64,000 bases of DNA from Pseudomonas parakoreensis (GCF_021602155.1 NZ_BQHY01000005.1:186001-250000), one strand, 5' to 3'; positions 8,985-22,709 are shown, counted from the first letter of the stretch. Program-made: numbers and translations. The notes: a model not told the origin generated them from the sequence alone.

Positions 8985-10472
8985 ATGCCTGACACATCGC
9001 AACTCGTTATCGGCGCCGATCTGACGGGGCAACCGATTGCTCAGGCCATGCGCCTGGCCAACCGCCACGGGCTGATCGCCGGTGCGACCGGGACCGGCAA
9101 GACCGTGACTTTGCAACGTCTTGCCGAAGCGTTCAGCGACGCCGGGGTCGCGGTGTTCGCCGCCGACATCAAGGGCGACCTGTGCGGCCTGGGCGCTGCC
9201 GGCAATCCGCAGGGCAAGGTCGCCGAGCGCATCGCCGGGATGCCCTGGCTCGACCACAAGCCGCAGGCCTATCCGGTGACGCTGTGGGACATTCACGGCG
9301 AATCCGGTCACCCGTTGCGCACTACGTTGAGTGAAATGGGCCCGCTGTTGATCGGCAGCCTGCTGGAACTGACCGACAGTCAGCAGGCGGCGCTGTACGC
9401 GGCTTTCAAAGTGGCGGACCGCGAAGGTCTGTTGTTGCTGGACCTGAAAGACCTCAAGGCGCTGCTCAACCACCTCAAGGACAACCCGCAGTTGCTGGGC
9501 GAAGATGCCGCGCTGATGACCACCGGTTCCAGTCAGGCGCTGTTGCGCCGGCTGGCGACTCTGGAGCAGCAGGGCGCTGAAGCCTTGTTCGGCGAGCCAG
9601 CATTGCAACTCGAAGACATTCTGCAACCGGCGGCGGACGGCCGTGGGCGCATTCATTTGCTCGATGCCAGCCGTCTGGTACACGAGGCGCCGAAGGTCTA
9701 CGCGACGTTCCTGCTGTGGTTGCTGGCCGAGCTGTTCGAGCAGTTGCCAGAGCGCGGCGACGCCGACAAACCGCTGCTGGCGCTGTTCTTCGATGAAGCG
9801 CATTTGTTGTTCGGCGATACGCCCAAGGCGTTGCAGGAGCGTCTGGAGCAGGTGGTGCGGCTGATCCGCTCGAAAGGCGTGGGTGTGTATTTCGTCACCC
9901 AGTCGCCGGGGGATTTGCCGGATGAGGTGCTGGCGCAACTTGGCCTGCGCATCCAGCACGGCTTGCGAGCGTTCACCGCCAAGGAACAGAAATCCCTGCG
10001 CGCGGTGGCCGATGGTTTCCGGCCGAATCCGGCGTTCGATACGTTGTCGGTATTGACCGAACTGGGCATCGGCGAAGCGCTGGTCGGGACGCTGCAGGAA
10101 AAGGGCACGCCGGAAATGGTCCAGCGGGTGCTGGTGGCGCCGCCGCAGTCGCGGATCGGGCCGCTGAGCGAGACCGAACGCACGATGCTGATCGCCGGGT
10201 CGCCGTTCAAGGGCCGGTATGACAAGCCGATCGATCGTGAATCGGCGTATGAAATCCTGATGGGCCGCAAGGATCTGGCGCCGGAGGCAGAAATGCCGAC
10301 CGGTAAGGCCGCGCCTGAAGAACCGAGCCTGGCCGATCGTGCCGGAGAGTTTCTGGGCACGGCGGCGGGGCAGGCGCTGAAGTCAGCGATGCGCCAGGCG
10401 GCGAACAATCTCGGCAAACAACTGGTGCGCGGGCTGATGGGGTCGTTGCTCGGCGGCAGCAAACGCCGCTAA
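8985..10472 (+). CDS. HerA-like ATPase of the DUF853 (YjgR) family
   Basis: The 495-residue P-loop ATPase has Walker A GATGTGKTVT at residues 33-42 and Walker B LLALFFDEAHLLF around 263-275. A conserved TQSPGDLPDEVLAQLG segment resembles the sensor/arginine region of HerA-FtsK ATPases. The C-terminus is a short amphipathic tail rich in Gly, Arg and Lys (GKQLVRGLMGSLLGGSKRR). Family members are annotated as helicases, but a substrate has not been established to my knowledge. AGGTGA precedes the ATG. The gene stands alone, divergent from the chemoreceptor gene. Confidence 0.85.
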   Translation: MPDTSQLVIGADLTGQPIAQAMRLANRHGLIAGATGTGKTVTLQRLAEAFSDAGVAVFAADIKGDLCGLGAAGNPQGKVAERIAGMPWLDHKPQAYPVTLWDIHGESGHPLRTTLSEMGPLLIGSLLELTDSQQAALYAAFKVADREGLLLLDLKDLKALLNHLKDNPQLLGEDAALMTTGSSQALLRRLATLEQQGAEALFGEPALQLEDILQPAADGRGRIHLLDASRLVHEAPKVYATFLLWLLAELFEQLPERGDADKPLLALFFDEAHLLFGDTPKALQERLEQVVRLIRSKGVGVYFVTQSPGDLPDEVLAQLGLRIQHGLRAFTAKEQKSLRAVADGFRPNPAFDTLSVLTELGIGEALVGTLQEKGTPEMVQRVLVAPPQSRIGPLSETERTMLIAGSPFKGRYDKPIDRESAYEILMGRKDLAPEAEMPTGKAAPEEPSLADRAGEFLGTAAGQALKSAMRQAANNLGKQLVRGLMGSLLGGSKRR

Positions 10473-10476
10473 AAGC

Positions 10477-10553
10477 AAAGATCGCAGCCTTCGGCAGCTC
10501 CTGCAGGGGAACGCATTCCCAATGTAGGAGCTGCCGCAGGCTGCGATCTTTTG
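10477..10553. repeat. paired REP palindrome, family C
   Basis: Two inverted copies of the GTAGGAGCTGCCG.AGGCTGCGATCTTTTG-type unit separated by a short spacer. The pair lies between the convergent 3' ends of the DUF853 gene and the DUF721/DciA gene, where it could also act as a transcription stop. Confidence 0.9.
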
Positions 10554-10561
10554 TTCTTGCC

Positions 10562-11017
10562 TCAGGTCTTGTCTTTGGCGTGCGCCGCCAGACGCTCGAG
10601 CGCTGCACGCAGGCCTGGATCGCTGATCCCGTCGGCCGTTGACTGAATCGTCTGCGCTGCGTCCGGCGACAGATCCATCGAGTGTCCGCCTGGCCGATGC
10701 TGGACCAGCGGCGGTTGCACGCGGAACAGGATGCGCGTCAGGTTGGCGAACTCTTCGAACAGCTGCAGTTGGCGTTGCAGGCGTTTTTGCTGGTAACGCA
10801 GGCGCGTCGCCCAGTGCCCGTCGGTCACCACCAGCGTCAATTGGCCTTCACGCCACTTGGCCACATGGCAATGCGTGCGGGCGGCCGGTTGCAGCTGGCT
10901 TTCGAGCAGGCGTTGCAGATGAGCGAGGCGTTGGGCATGGCCGAGAATGGCTTTGAGCGGCTTGGCTTCGCGTAGCAGAACGGCGGGCGCTCTGGCTGTG
11001 AGGGGGCGAAATGCCAT
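10562..11017 (-). CDS. dciA: DUF721 protein, probable replicative helicase loader DciA
   Basis: The 151-residue protein has a central DUF721 domain (LREAKPLKAILGHAQRLAHL; WREGQLTLVVTDGHWATRLR), a KH-like fold, and a flexible C-terminus. DUF721 proteins near secA in pseudomonads have been described as DciA, the loader of DnaB in bacteria lacking DnaC or DnaI. ATG at 11017 was taken, because it begins the conserved part; the frame stays open to 11104 without family support. It is divergent from secA, with about 300 bp between. The family call is firm, the function based on established knowledge of the family. Confidence 0.78.
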   Translation of the reverse strand: MAFRPLTARAPAVLLREAKPLKAILGHAQRLAHLQRLLESQLQPAARTHCHVAKWREGQLTLVVTDGHWATRLRYQQKRLQRQLQLFEEFANLTRILFRVQPPLVQHRPGGHSMDLSPDAAQTIQSTADGISDPGLRAALERLAAHAKDKT

Positions 11018-11324
11018 GATCGAACACCTGAAGTAACAGACGCGCCATGGTAGCAGAAAGCGACGGAACCACTCGCCCATTGCTTTTGTCCCTGCTTTAC
11101 CCATTAAATCAACAACTAACTTCTTGCCTTGATGGGTTGAAGTTGAGCAAAACGCCCTTATTTTAAGTGAGCCCCGTCAAAGCGCAGTGCCAGCATCGTG
11201 GAATATCGCCACTTTCCTCACCACCGTTTCCGGGTAGAATGCTCGTTCGCATGCGGCCATGAGGGCTGCACGGGCGACTCACGGGGCCGCCCTCCATCCC
11301 TTTAGTGTGGAAGATCCTGCCGAT
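11018..11324. promoter_or_regulatory. divergent dciA/secA intergenic region
   Basis: This 307-bp stretch holds no credible gene. TAGAAT at about 11235-11240 lies 85-90 bp ahead of the secA start and could be its -10 box. The middle (11105-11165) is AT-richer than surroundings. I see no SecM-like leader peptide, repeat or strong dyad. Confidence 0.3.
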
Positions 11325-14060
<2,736 letters not shown>

Positions 14061-14088
14061 ACCCCGTTTCAATCGCTGAAATACCCGC

Positions 14089-14120
14089 GCCGCGACCGGC
14101 TCCTGCCGTCGCGGCGTTTT
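14089..14120 (+). terminator. probable terminator after secA
   Basis: GCCGCGAC (14089-14096) pairs with GTCGCGGC (14108-14115), followed by GTTTT. The T run is short, so it may be leaky into argJ. Confidence 0.6.
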
Positions 14121-14182
14121 GCCATTTACACCACCGCCATCCCTGTGAGCGGTGCTGACATCATTGAGTAAGGAGCGCATTC

Positions 14183-15400
14183 ATGGCTGTTGGTCTTGGT
14201 CCTTTGCCAACGTTGCACCCGGTTGCCGGTTTTGAACTCGGTATCGCCTCGGCCGGCATCAAGCGCCCCGGGCGCAAGGATGTGGTAGTGATGCGCTGTG
14301 CCGAAGGTTCGACCGTGGCCGGCGTGTTCACGTTGAATGCCTTTTGCGCCGCGCCGGTAATCCTGGCGAAAAAACGTGTGCAGAACGCCGTGCGTTACCT
14401 GCTGACCAACACCGGTAACGCCAACGCCGGTACCGGTGAGCCGGGTCTGGCGGCTGCCGAGCGCACCACCGCCAAACTGGCCGAGCTGACCGGTGTCGAT
14501 GCCAGCCAGATCCTGCCGTATTCCACCGGTGTGATCGGTGAACCGCTGCCGGTCGAGAAGATCGAAGGCGCGCTGCAAGCGGCGCTGGATGATCTGTCGG
14601 AAAACAACTGGGAAGCGGCCGCCACCGGCATCATGACCACCGATACCCTGCCCAAGGGCGCCAGTCGCCAGTTCCAGCATGACGGCGTGACCATCACCGT
14701 TACCGGCATCAGCAAAGGCGCCGGCATGATTCGCCCGAACATGGCGACCATGCTCGGCTACATCGCCACCGACGCCAAAGTCTCCCGCGACGTGCTGCAC
14801 AACCTGATGCTCGACGGTGCGAACAAGTCGTTCAACCGCATCACCATCGACGGCGACACCTCGACCAACGACTGCTGCATGCTGATTGCCACCGGCAAGG
14901 CTGCCCTGCCGGAAATCACCCGCGCCGAAGGCGAGCTGTTCGCCAAGCTGAAACAGGCGGTATTCGAAGTGTGCATGGACGTGGCCCAGGCCATCGTGCG
15001 TGACGGCGAAGGCGCGACCAAATTCGTCACCGTTGAAGTCAACGGTGGCGGCAATCATCAGGAATGCCTGGACGTCGGTTACACCGTGGCCCACTCGCCG
15101 CTGATCAAGACCGCGCTGTTCGCTTCCGACCCGAACTGGGGCCGTATTCTGGCCGCTGTCGGCCGTGCCGGCGTGCCGAACCTGGATGTGAGCAAGATCG
15201 ACGTGTTCCTCGGCGACGTGTGCATCGCCAGCCGTGGCGCCCGTGCCGAGACCTACACTGAAGCACAGGGCTCGGCGGTGATGCAGCAGGAAGAGATCAC
15301 CATCCGTATCGAACTGGGTCGCGGCGACTGCAGCGAAACCATCTGGACCACCGACCTGTCGCATGAGTACGTGAAGATCAACGCCGAATACCGCACCTGA
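14183..15400 (+). CDS. argJ: bifunctional glutamate N-acetyltransferase/amino-acid acetyltransferase
   Basis: The 405-residue ArgJ transfers the acetyl group of N-acetylornithine to glutamate, recycling it in arginine synthesis. The self-cleavage site is intact: [17 protein letters not shown] contains the Ala-Thr bond whose Thr becomes the N-terminal nucleophile of the beta chain. [16 protein letters not shown] and a C-terminal [11 protein letters not shown] also match the family. TAAGGAGC precedes the ATG. The window therefore holds both arginine synthesis (argJ) and arginine breakdown (arcDABC). Confidence 0.97.
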   Translation: MAVGLGPLPTLHPVAGFELGIASAGIKRPGRKDVVVMRCAEGSTVAGVFTLNAFCAAPVILAKKRVQNAVRYLLTNTGNANAGTGEPGLAAAERTTAKLAELTGVDASQILPYSTGVIGEPLPVEKIEGALQAALDDLSENNWEAAATGIMTTDTLPKGASRQFQHDGVTITVTGISKGAGMIRPNMATMLGYIATDAKVSRDVLHNLMLDGANKSFNRITIDGDTSTNDCCMLIATGKAALPEITRAEGELFAKLKQAVFEVCMDVAQAIVRDGEGATKFVTVEVNGGGNHQECLDVGYTVAHSPLIKTALFASDPNWGRILAAVGRAGVPNLDVSKIDVFLGDVCIASRGARAETYTEAQGSAVMQQEEITIRIELGRGDCSETIWTTDLSHEYVKINAEYRT

Positions 15401-15425
15401 TCCAAAGGGTGAGGGTGGGCTGCCG

Positions 15426-15525
15426 GCCTCTTCGCGGGCAAGCCCGCTCCCACAGGGTTCTGTGGTGTACACGAGATTTGTGCACGACCGAAACTACTGT
15501 GGGAGCGGGCTTGCCCGCGAAAGCG
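15426..15525. repeat. paired REP palindrome, family A (GGGC variant)
   Basis: Two inverted units with core GGGAGCGGGCTTGCCCGCGA, about 42 bp apart, between argJ and the glutathione transferase gene. Confidence 0.9.
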
Positions 15526-15580
15526 TCGGTCCGTTCACCACAAGTCTTGAAGCTTTCCACTGACGAAAAGGCGCCACACC

Positions 15581-16213
15581 ATGTCCCTGCACCTGATCAT
15601 CGGCGACAAACTGCTTTCCTCCTGGTCTTTGCGTGCCGCCCTGGCGTTGGAACTGACCGGCGCCCCTTACAGCGAAGAACTGATCAAGCTCGGCAAGCCC
15701 GACACCCGCGAGCGGCTGCTCAAGCATTCGCCGACCGCCAAGGTGCCGTTGCTGCAAACCTCTCGCGGCACCATCGCCGACTCTCTGGCGATTGCCGAAT
15801 ACCTGGCCGAACAGTTCCCGGCCGAACAGCTCTGGCCGGGCGATGTTTACGCTCGCGCTCAGGCCCGTTCTGCGTGCGCGCAAATGCACAGTGGCTTCTT
15901 CGCCATGCGCAATCACATGCCGTTCAACCTGAGCCACGACGCTCCGCTCAACCCGGTACCGCCGGAGGTGAAGGTCGATATCGAACGCATGCTCGCGTTG
16001 TGGGCTGAATGCCGCGCCGCCGCCACGGAGCCCGGGCCGTATCTGTTTGGCCGAGTGAGCCTGGCTGACGCGTTCTTCGCGCCGATCGCCGTGCGTCTGC
16101 GAACTTACCAGGTGCCGTTACCGGCGGTTGATCAAGCCTATGTTGAAACCGTCTACCAATGGCCCGCCTTCAAGGCGTGGCAAAAGGCTGGACTGGAGGA
16201 GTTGAATCCGTGA
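15581..16213 (+). CDS. glutathione S-transferase family protein
   Basis: The 210-residue protein has an N-terminal thioredoxin fold (SLHLIIGDKLLSSWSLRAAL, residues 2-21; the SSWSLR segment is where the glutathione-activating Ser/Cys lies) and the conserved PTAKVPLLQTSRGTIADSLAI binding loop. A helical C-terminal domain follows. It resembles YfcF/YliJ-like and zeta/omega-like bacterial members. The stop overlaps the start of the Nudix-ThiE gene by 4 bp, so the two are probably translated together. The electrophile it acts on is unknown. Confidence 0.85.
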   Translation: MSLHLIIGDKLLSSWSLRAALALELTGAPYSEELIKLGKPDTRERLLKHSPTAKVPLLQTSRGTIADSLAIAEYLAEQFPAEQLWPGDVYARAQARSACAQMHSGFFAMRNHMPFNLSHDAPLNPVPPEVKVDIERMLALWAECRAAATEPGPYLFGRVSLADAFFAPIAVRLRTYQVPLPAVDQAYVETVYQWPAFKAWQKAGLEELNP

Positions 16214-17154
16214 AACGCGTACACGTCGCCGCTGCCGTCATTCGTGACGACAGTGGCAAAATCCTCATCGCCCGTCGTGCCGATACCCAGCATCAGGGAG
16301 GTCTGTGGGAGTTTCCCGGTGGCAAGGTCGAGGCTGATGAATCGGTCGAAAGTGCCCTGGCTCGCGAGCTTCAGGAAGAGCTGGGCATTGTTGTCGGCGC
16401 TGCTCGTCCGCTGATCAAGGTCCGCCATGATTACCCCGACAAGCAGGTGTTGCTGGATGTCTGGGAAGTGTCGCAGTTCAGCGGCGAACCGCACGGTGCC
16501 GAAGGTCAGCCACTGGCCTGGGTCAGCGCCAAGGATCTGCTGAACTACGAGTTCCCGGCCGCCAACCAGCCGATTGTCGCTGCTGCGCGTTTGCCCGGCG
16601 AATACTTGATCACCCCGGAAGATCTGGAAGCCCCGGCCTTGCTGCGCGGCATCCAGAAGGCAATTGCCGACGGGATCAAACTGATTCAACTGCGCGCACC
16701 GAACGGCTATGACCCCAAGTATCGAGACCTGGCGGTGGATGCGGTCGGCCTGTGTGCTGGCAAGGCGCAGTTGATGATCAAGGGGCCGTTCGAGTGGCTT
16801 GGCGATTTCCCGGCCGCCGGCTGGCACATCACCGCCGCGCAACTGCGCAAATACGCCGAAGCGGGGCGCCCGTTGCCGGCGGAGCGCTGGCTCGCGGCTT
16901 CGTGCCATAACGCTGAAGAGCTGGCGCTGGCCGAACAGATGGGCGTGGACTTCGTCACCCTGTCGCCGGTTCAGCCAACCTTGACCCATCCGGATGCGCA
17001 GCCGTTGGGCTGGGAGCAGGCGTCGACATTGATCGAGGGCTTCAGCAAGCCGGTGTTCTTGCTCGGCGGCGTTGGTCCGGCGGAGCGCGAGAAGGCTTGG
17101 GGTGTTGGCGCTCAGGGTGTAGCGGGGATTCGCGCATTCTGGCCGCAAGCTTGA
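16210..17154 (+). CDS. Nudix hydrolase (MutT-like) fused to a thiamine-phosphate-synthase-like domain
   Basis: The 314-residue fusion starts at GTG 16210, overlapping the previous stop. Residues 1-130 are MutT-like with a complete Nudix box: GGKVEADESVESALARELQE followed by ELGI. These enzymes hydrolyse oxidised nucleotides such as 8-oxo-dGTP. Residues about 135-314 resemble ThiE (KAIADGIKLIQLRAPN; CHNAEELALAEQMGVDFVTL; GVQGVAGIRAF-like end). The usual ThiE phosphate-binding and catalytic positions seem only partly kept, so this half may be non-catalytic. The same architecture sits beside secA-argJ in P. aeruginosa (PA4400, from memory). Often annotated mutT, but not the short E. coli form. 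Confidence 0.9.
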   Translation: MKRVHVAAAVIRDDSGKILIARRADTQHQGGLWEFPGGKVEADESVESALARELQEELGIVVGAARPLIKVRHDYPDKQVLLDVWEVSQFSGEPHGAEGQPLAWVSAKDLLNYEFPAANQPIVAAARLPGEYLITPEDLEAPALLRGIQKAIADGIKLIQLRAPNGYDPKYRDLAVDAVGLCAGKAQLMIKGPFEWLGDFPAAGWHITAAQLRKYAEAGRPLPAERWLAASCHNAEELALAEQMGVDFVTLSPVQPTLTHPDAQPLGWEQASTLIEGFSKPVFLLGGVGPAEREKAWGVGAQGVAGIRAFWPQA

Positions 17155-17177
17155 TTATGTGCTGAGGCCACTGGCCT

Positions 17178-17270
17178 CATCGCTGGCAAGCCAGCTCCCA
17201 CAGGTATTGGGTGCACCGCAAATGCGGAGAACGACACAAAACCTTGTGGGAGCTGGCTTGCCAGCGATGG
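17178..17270. repeat. paired REP palindrome, family B
   Basis: Inverted pair of units with core GTGGGAGCTGGCTTGCCAGC, between the convergent ends of the Nudix-ThiE and cobalamin adenosyltransferase genes. Confidence 0.9.
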
Positions 17271-17284
17271 CGGCCGATCAAACA

Positions 17285-17869
17285 CTACGTTCCTGAAGGT
17301 TTGGCCGCCGGCTGCCACAGAATCTCCGCAATCCCCTGCCGCCGCGCAATCAACCTTGCGGCGACGAACAACAGATCCGACAGCCGATTGATATACGCCA
17401 AACCAACCCCGGCCAACGGCTCGATCGCATTCAAATGCTGACAGCGCCGCTCGGCACTGCGCGCCAGGCTGCGGCATACATGAGCCTGGGCGATCAGCAC
17501 TGAGCCACCGGGCAGAATGAAATTCTCCAGCGGCCCCAATTCTTCGTTCCATACATCAATCGCCGCTTCCAGGCGCTCGATTTCCGCCATGTTCAGCGCC
17601 TGATATTCCGGCATCGCCAGCTCACCGCCCAGATCGAACAAGCGATGCTGGCAAGGCGCGAGCACCTCGATCAATTCATTCAGATCGGGGAACGCCTCGC
17701 GCTCGGCGATCAGCCCGGCCAGCAGCACACCGACCTGACTGTTCAGTGTGTCGACTTCGCCAATGGCTTCGATGCGCGGGTGATCCTTGGGCACGCGGCG
17801 GCCATCGCCCAGGCCGGTTTCGCCTTTGTCGCCGGTACGGGTGTAGATCTTCGACAAGCGAAAGCCCAT
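17285..17869 (-). CDS. cob(I)yrinic acid a,c-diamide / cob(I)alamin adenosyltransferase, PduO type
   Basis: The 194-residue enzyme attaches the 5'-deoxyadenosyl group to cob(I)alamin. The N-terminal ATP-binding motif is SKIYTRTGDKGETGLGDG; GEVDTLNSQVG and RSLARSAERRC carry other family signatures of the trimeric PduO-type helical bundle. The gene starts 3 bp after the sensor-kinase stop and takes its ribosome-binding site (GAGG) from the end of that gene, so they are co-transcribed. No cobalamin riboswitch is visible nearby. Confidence 0.93.
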   Translation of the reverse strand: MGFRLSKIYTRTGDKGETGLGDGRRVPKDHPRIEAIGEVDTLNSQVGVLLAGLIAEREAFPDLNELIEVLAPCQHRLFDLGGELAMPEYQALNMAEIERLEAAIDVWNEELGPLENFILPGGSVLIAQAHVCRSLARSAERRCQHLNAIEPLAGVGLAYINRLSDLLFVAARLIARRQGIAEILWQPAAKPSGT

Positions 17870-17872
17870 GAG

Positions 17873-19909
17873 TTACCTCGTTGATTGATTGGTTTCGGCG
17901 GCGATGGCTGCCGGTTGGGTCAGCGGCAGGCGCAGGGTGAAACAGGTGCCCTGGCCGGGCGCCGATTGCACTTCCATCTGGCCTTTATGGTTGTTGGTAA
18001 TGATGAAGTACGACACCGACAGCCCCAGTCCCGTGCCCTGGCCGATTTCCTTGGTGGTGAAAAAGGGCTCGAAGGTGCGTTTGCGCACGCTCTCGCTCAT
18101 GCCAATGCCGTTGTCCTCGACCTGAATCTCGGCCCATGGCGGATTGAGTCGGGTACGCAGAATGATCCGCCCCGGCTCGCTGTCGTCTTCGCGCTGATGA
18201 ATGGCTTGCGCAGCGTTTTTCAGCAGGTTGAGCAGCACTTGCTCCAGTTCGTTGGCGGTGCCCGGCACCGGGCCGAGCGCCGGGTCGAACTGGCGGATGA
18301 TCGCCTGTCCCTTGAAGTCGAAACCGATCGCCAGATCGAAGTCGTTGCCGGCAATTTCTACCGCTTGATCGATCAACGCGGGCAGATCGCACGGGGCCAT
18401 TTGCCGGGTGCTGCGCCGGCTGAAACTGAGCATGTGGGTGACGATTTTTGCTGCGCGGGCGCCGGCCTGCTGGATGCCGTCGAGCAGCTTCGGCACTTCA
18501 CGGCTTTGCAGGTAGCGGTTGACCGTGTCCAGCTCGATGCCGAGTTGTTCAGCGGTTTCCAGGTTCTTCGGCAGATCTGCCGACAGCCGCCGGCGAATGT
18601 TCTGCACGTTGTGCAAAATCGCACCCAGCGGGTTGTTGATCTCGTGGGCCATGCCGGCGGCGAGGCCACCGACCGAGAGCATCTTTTCCGATTGCACCAT
18701 CATTTCTTCCAGCGACAGGCGCTGGGTGATGTCGTCGATGCGGATCACCACACCTCGCCCGGCACCGCCCATCAGCGGGTAGAAGGTCAGGGCGTAATGC
18801 TTGGGCTCGTCATCCTTGAACCAAGTCACCCGCTCGATCTTTGCCACCGTGTGTTCTTCCACGGTCTGCTTGAGTTGCGGCAGAAACGGCTTGAGCGGTT
18901 CGAAGGCGAGGAAGATCGGCTGGTTCAACGCTTCATCCAGGCGCGTGCCGGAGAGGGCGCTGGCCTCCTGGTTCCACTGGGTCACGTAGAGCTGCTCGTC
19001 GAGGGCGATCAGTGCCGAGGGCATGGAGTCGATGATGCTGTTGAGGTAGTTCTGGAAACCGGTGAGCTTCTTTTCGATCTTGCTGCGAACCTGGACTTCC
19101 AGTTCCAGCTTGCGGTTGGTGTGGCGGGTTTCTTCGGCCAGGCCCTGAGCCTGATCGTAGGCGGCCTGCGAGTCATCGCGGGCGCGCTTGAGTTGCTGCT
19201 CGCGGGCTTCGATGCGCGAGAGCATGGTATTGAACGCTTCGGCGAGGCTGCCGATTTCGTCATGATTACCGCGCGAGGCGCGCAGGGCGTAGTTCTCTTC
19301 ACGGGTGACCTGACGCGACAGCTCTTCAAGTTCATGGATCGGGCGGGTGATCAGGCGTTTGATCTGCCGCGCAATCACCAACCACAGCAGCACACTGAAA
19401 ATCAGGATGCCGAGGCTGGCCGTCAAGGTGCCGGTGTAAAACGCCATCGGCAGTTCACTGCTGGCCACCAGCAGCAGATGACCCGGTGCAGTGCCCGGGC
19501 GAGGCAGGGTGATCAACTGGTTGCTGCGAAACTCGGTGAGTTGCCAGGCTTCGATGTGCCGATAGCGTTCCGGCAGATTGAGTTTGTCGCCACGCTGCAC
19601 CTGGGCGAGTCGGTCACCCTTGCCGTCGTACAACGCCGCCGCACGCAGCGGCGAATAGCTGTCGAGTTCCTTGAGCAGGCGTTCGGCGCTTTGTGGCGAC
19701 TCGAGGGCTTGTGCGACCAGGCTCGGGTTGGAGATCAGCCGGCCAATGGTCTGCAGGGCCTGCGGCGCCATGCTTTCCTGGGAGATGTAATAGGCGGCGC
19801 TGATAAAGGTCAGGTTGGCGACCAGCAGAACGGTGGTCAACAACACCAGCAGGGCGGCCAGCAGTTTCTGGCCGACCGGCAGGTTTTCGAGGCGCTGGCG
19901 CAATGGCAT
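17873..19909 (-). CDS. membrane sensor histidine kinase with HAMP and PAS domains
   Basis: The 678-residue kinase has a membrane helix at about 16-38, a periplasmic domain of about 125 residues, a second helix (LTASLGILIFSVLLWLVIA), HAMP, a coiled coil, a PAS domain (about 285-395), HisKA (GGLAAGMAHEINNPLGAI, phospho-acceptor His in AHEIN) and a complete HATPase (NELEQVLLNLLKNAAQAI; VEDNGIGM; GTGLGLSV). It looks catalytically intact. It matches the PA4398 position, but no response regulator gene is adjacent here, so its partner must lie elsewhere. The signal is unknown. It is followed by the adenosyltransferase gene in one operon. Confidence 0.92.
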   Translation of the reverse strand: MPLRQRLENLPVGQKLLAALLVLLTTVLLVANLTFISAAYYISQESMAPQALQTIGRLISNPSLVAQALESPQSAERLLKELDSYSPLRAAALYDGKGDRLAQVQRGDKLNLPERYRHIEAWQLTEFRSNQLITLPRPGTAPGHLLLVASSELPMAFYTGTLTASLGILIFSVLLWLVIARQIKRLITRPIHELEELSRQVTREENYALRASRGNHDEIGSLAEAFNTMLSRIEAREQQLKRARDDSQAAYDQAQGLAEETRHTNRKLELEVQVRSKIEKKLTGFQNYLNSIIDSMPSALIALDEQLYVTQWNQEASALSGTRLDEALNQPIFLAFEPLKPFLPQLKQTVEEHTVAKIERVTWFKDDEPKHYALTFYPLMGGAGRGVVIRIDDITQRLSLEEMMVQSEKMLSVGGLAAGMAHEINNPLGAILHNVQNIRRRLSADLPKNLETAEQLGIELDTVNRYLQSREVPKLLDGIQQAGARAAKIVTHMLSFSRRSTRQMAPCDLPALIDQAVEIAGNDFDLAIGFDFKGQAIIRQFDPALGPVPGTANELEQVLLNLLKNAAQAIHQREDDSEPGRIILRTRLNPPWAEIQVEDNGIGMSESVRKRTFEPFFTTKEIGQGTGLGLSVSYFIITNNHKGQMEVQSAPGQGTCFTLRLPLTQPAAIAAETNQSTR

Positions 19910-19954
19910 CAGGTTTATCGCAGCAAAGGAACAAGTGGCCAGCGTAGCCGCTGC

Positions 19955-21498
<1,544 letters not shown>

Positions 21499-21513
21499 GC
21501 TCGGTCAGAAGAA

Positions 21514-21605
21514 CTGTGGGAGCGAGCCTGCTCGCGAAGGCGGCGTGTCAGTCAACCTCATTGCTGAATGACGCACCGCCTTCGCGAGCAAGCTCGCTCC
21601 CACAT
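21514..21605. repeat. paired REP palindrome, family A
   Basis: Inverted pair with core GTGGGAGCGAGC..GCTCGCGAAGGCGG, lying between yajQ and mscS. Confidence 0.9.
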
Positions 21606-21679
21606 TGTTTGTGTACACCCGGCGGGTTTCTGCCGCTTGTTTTTTGCGTGCCGAATGGCCGGACATCAGGAGATGGAAG

Positions 21680-22522
21680 ATGGATTTGAATGCTGAGGTA
21701 GATAACCTGGTCAAGGCGTCCCAGGCGTGGATTCCGATGATCATGGAATACGGCAGCCGTGTGTTGCTGGCGGTGATTACCCTGGCCATTGGCTGGTGGC
21801 TGATCAACAAGGTCACGCAAAAGCTCGGCGGTCTGTTGGCCCTGCGCAATGCCGATCTGGCGCTGCAAGGCTTTATCAGCAGTCTGGCGAATATCATTCT
21901 CAAGGTGCTGCTGATCGTCAGCGTGGCCTCGATGATCGGTGTGGAAACCACCTCGTTCGTGGCTGCGATCGGTGCAGCGGGCCTAGCCATCGGTCTGGCG
22001 TTGCAGGGCAGCCTGGCGAACTTTGCTGGCGGCGTGCTGATTCTGCTGTTCCGTCCGTTCCGCATCGGCGACTGGATCGAAGCGCAGGGCGTGGCGGGGA
22101 CTGTCGACAGCATCCAGATTTTCCACACCGTGCTGCGTACCGGTGACAACAAGACGATCATCGTCCCGAACGGCAATCTGTCGAACGGCATCATCACCAA
22201 CACCAACCGTCAGCCAACCCGCAAAGTAGTGTTCGACGTGGGTGTGGATTACGAAGCGGATCTGCAGAAGGCCCGTCAGGTGCTGCTGGATCTGGCCAAA
22301 GATGAGCGCGTGTTGCAGGACCCAGCGCCACAAGCGGTCATTTCGACGTTGGGTGACAGCTCGATCACTGTTTCCCTGCGCGTATGGGTCAAAACTGCAG
22401 ACTACTGGGACGTGATGTTCATGTTTAACGAACAGTCGCGTGATCGTTTGAAGGCGGCGGGGATTGATATTCCGTTTCCACAGCGGGTGATTCGCGTAGT
22501 TCAGGAAACAGCCACGCAGTAA
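21680..22522 (+). CDS. mscS: small-conductance mechanosensitive channel MscS
   Basis: The 280-residue channel has three membrane helices. The pore helix shows the Gly/Ala packing pattern FVAAIGAAGLAIGLALQGSL, followed by ANFAGGVLILLFRPFRIGDW leading into the beta domain. The C-terminal alpha/beta domain contains DNKTIIVPNGNLSNGIITN. It releases solutes after osmotic downshock. ATG at 21680 (with CAGGAG upstream) was preferred over an in-frame start at 21605 that would run through the REP. Length matches E. coli MscS (286). Confidence 0.95.
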   Translation: MDLNAEVDNLVKASQAWIPMIMEYGSRVLLAVITLAIGWWLINKVTQKLGGLLALRNADLALQGFISSLANIILKVLLIVSVASMIGVETTSFVAAIGAAGLAIGLALQGSLANFAGGVLILLFRPFRIGDWIEAQGVAGTVDSIQIFHTVLRTGDNKTIIVPNGNLSNGIITNTNRQPTRKVVFDVGVDYEADLQKARQVLLDLAKDERVLQDPAPQAVISTLGDSSITVSLRVWVKTADYWDVMFMFNEQSRDRLKAAGIDIPFPQRVIRVVQETATQ

Positions 22523-22566
22523 CAGCATTGATACTTGGCTTCGCAGTCAGTTAATTAATGGCAAAA

Positions 22567-22598
22567 CCCAAGAGCTGTTCGCACTCTTGGGTTTTTTT
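22567..22598 (+). terminator. terminator after mscS
   Basis: CCCAAGAG (22567-22574) pairs with CTCTTGGG (22584-22591), followed by seven T residues. Confidence 0.92.
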
Positions 22599-22676
22599 AT
22601 GTTCGGGCTGAATGTTCGCTGGCTAATAAGTAGCAAGCTATTATTGGTTTTGCGTACCGAAACAAACTTGCGGCAT

Positions 22677-22709
22677 AAAAAAACCGCCCACCTGAATCAG
22701 GTGGGCGGT
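22677..22709 (-). terminator. terminator after the OprD-family porin gene
   Basis: A 12-bp perfect stem (22683-22694 with 22698-22709) and an A run at 22677-22683, which is the T tract on the minus strand. Confidence 0.93.
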
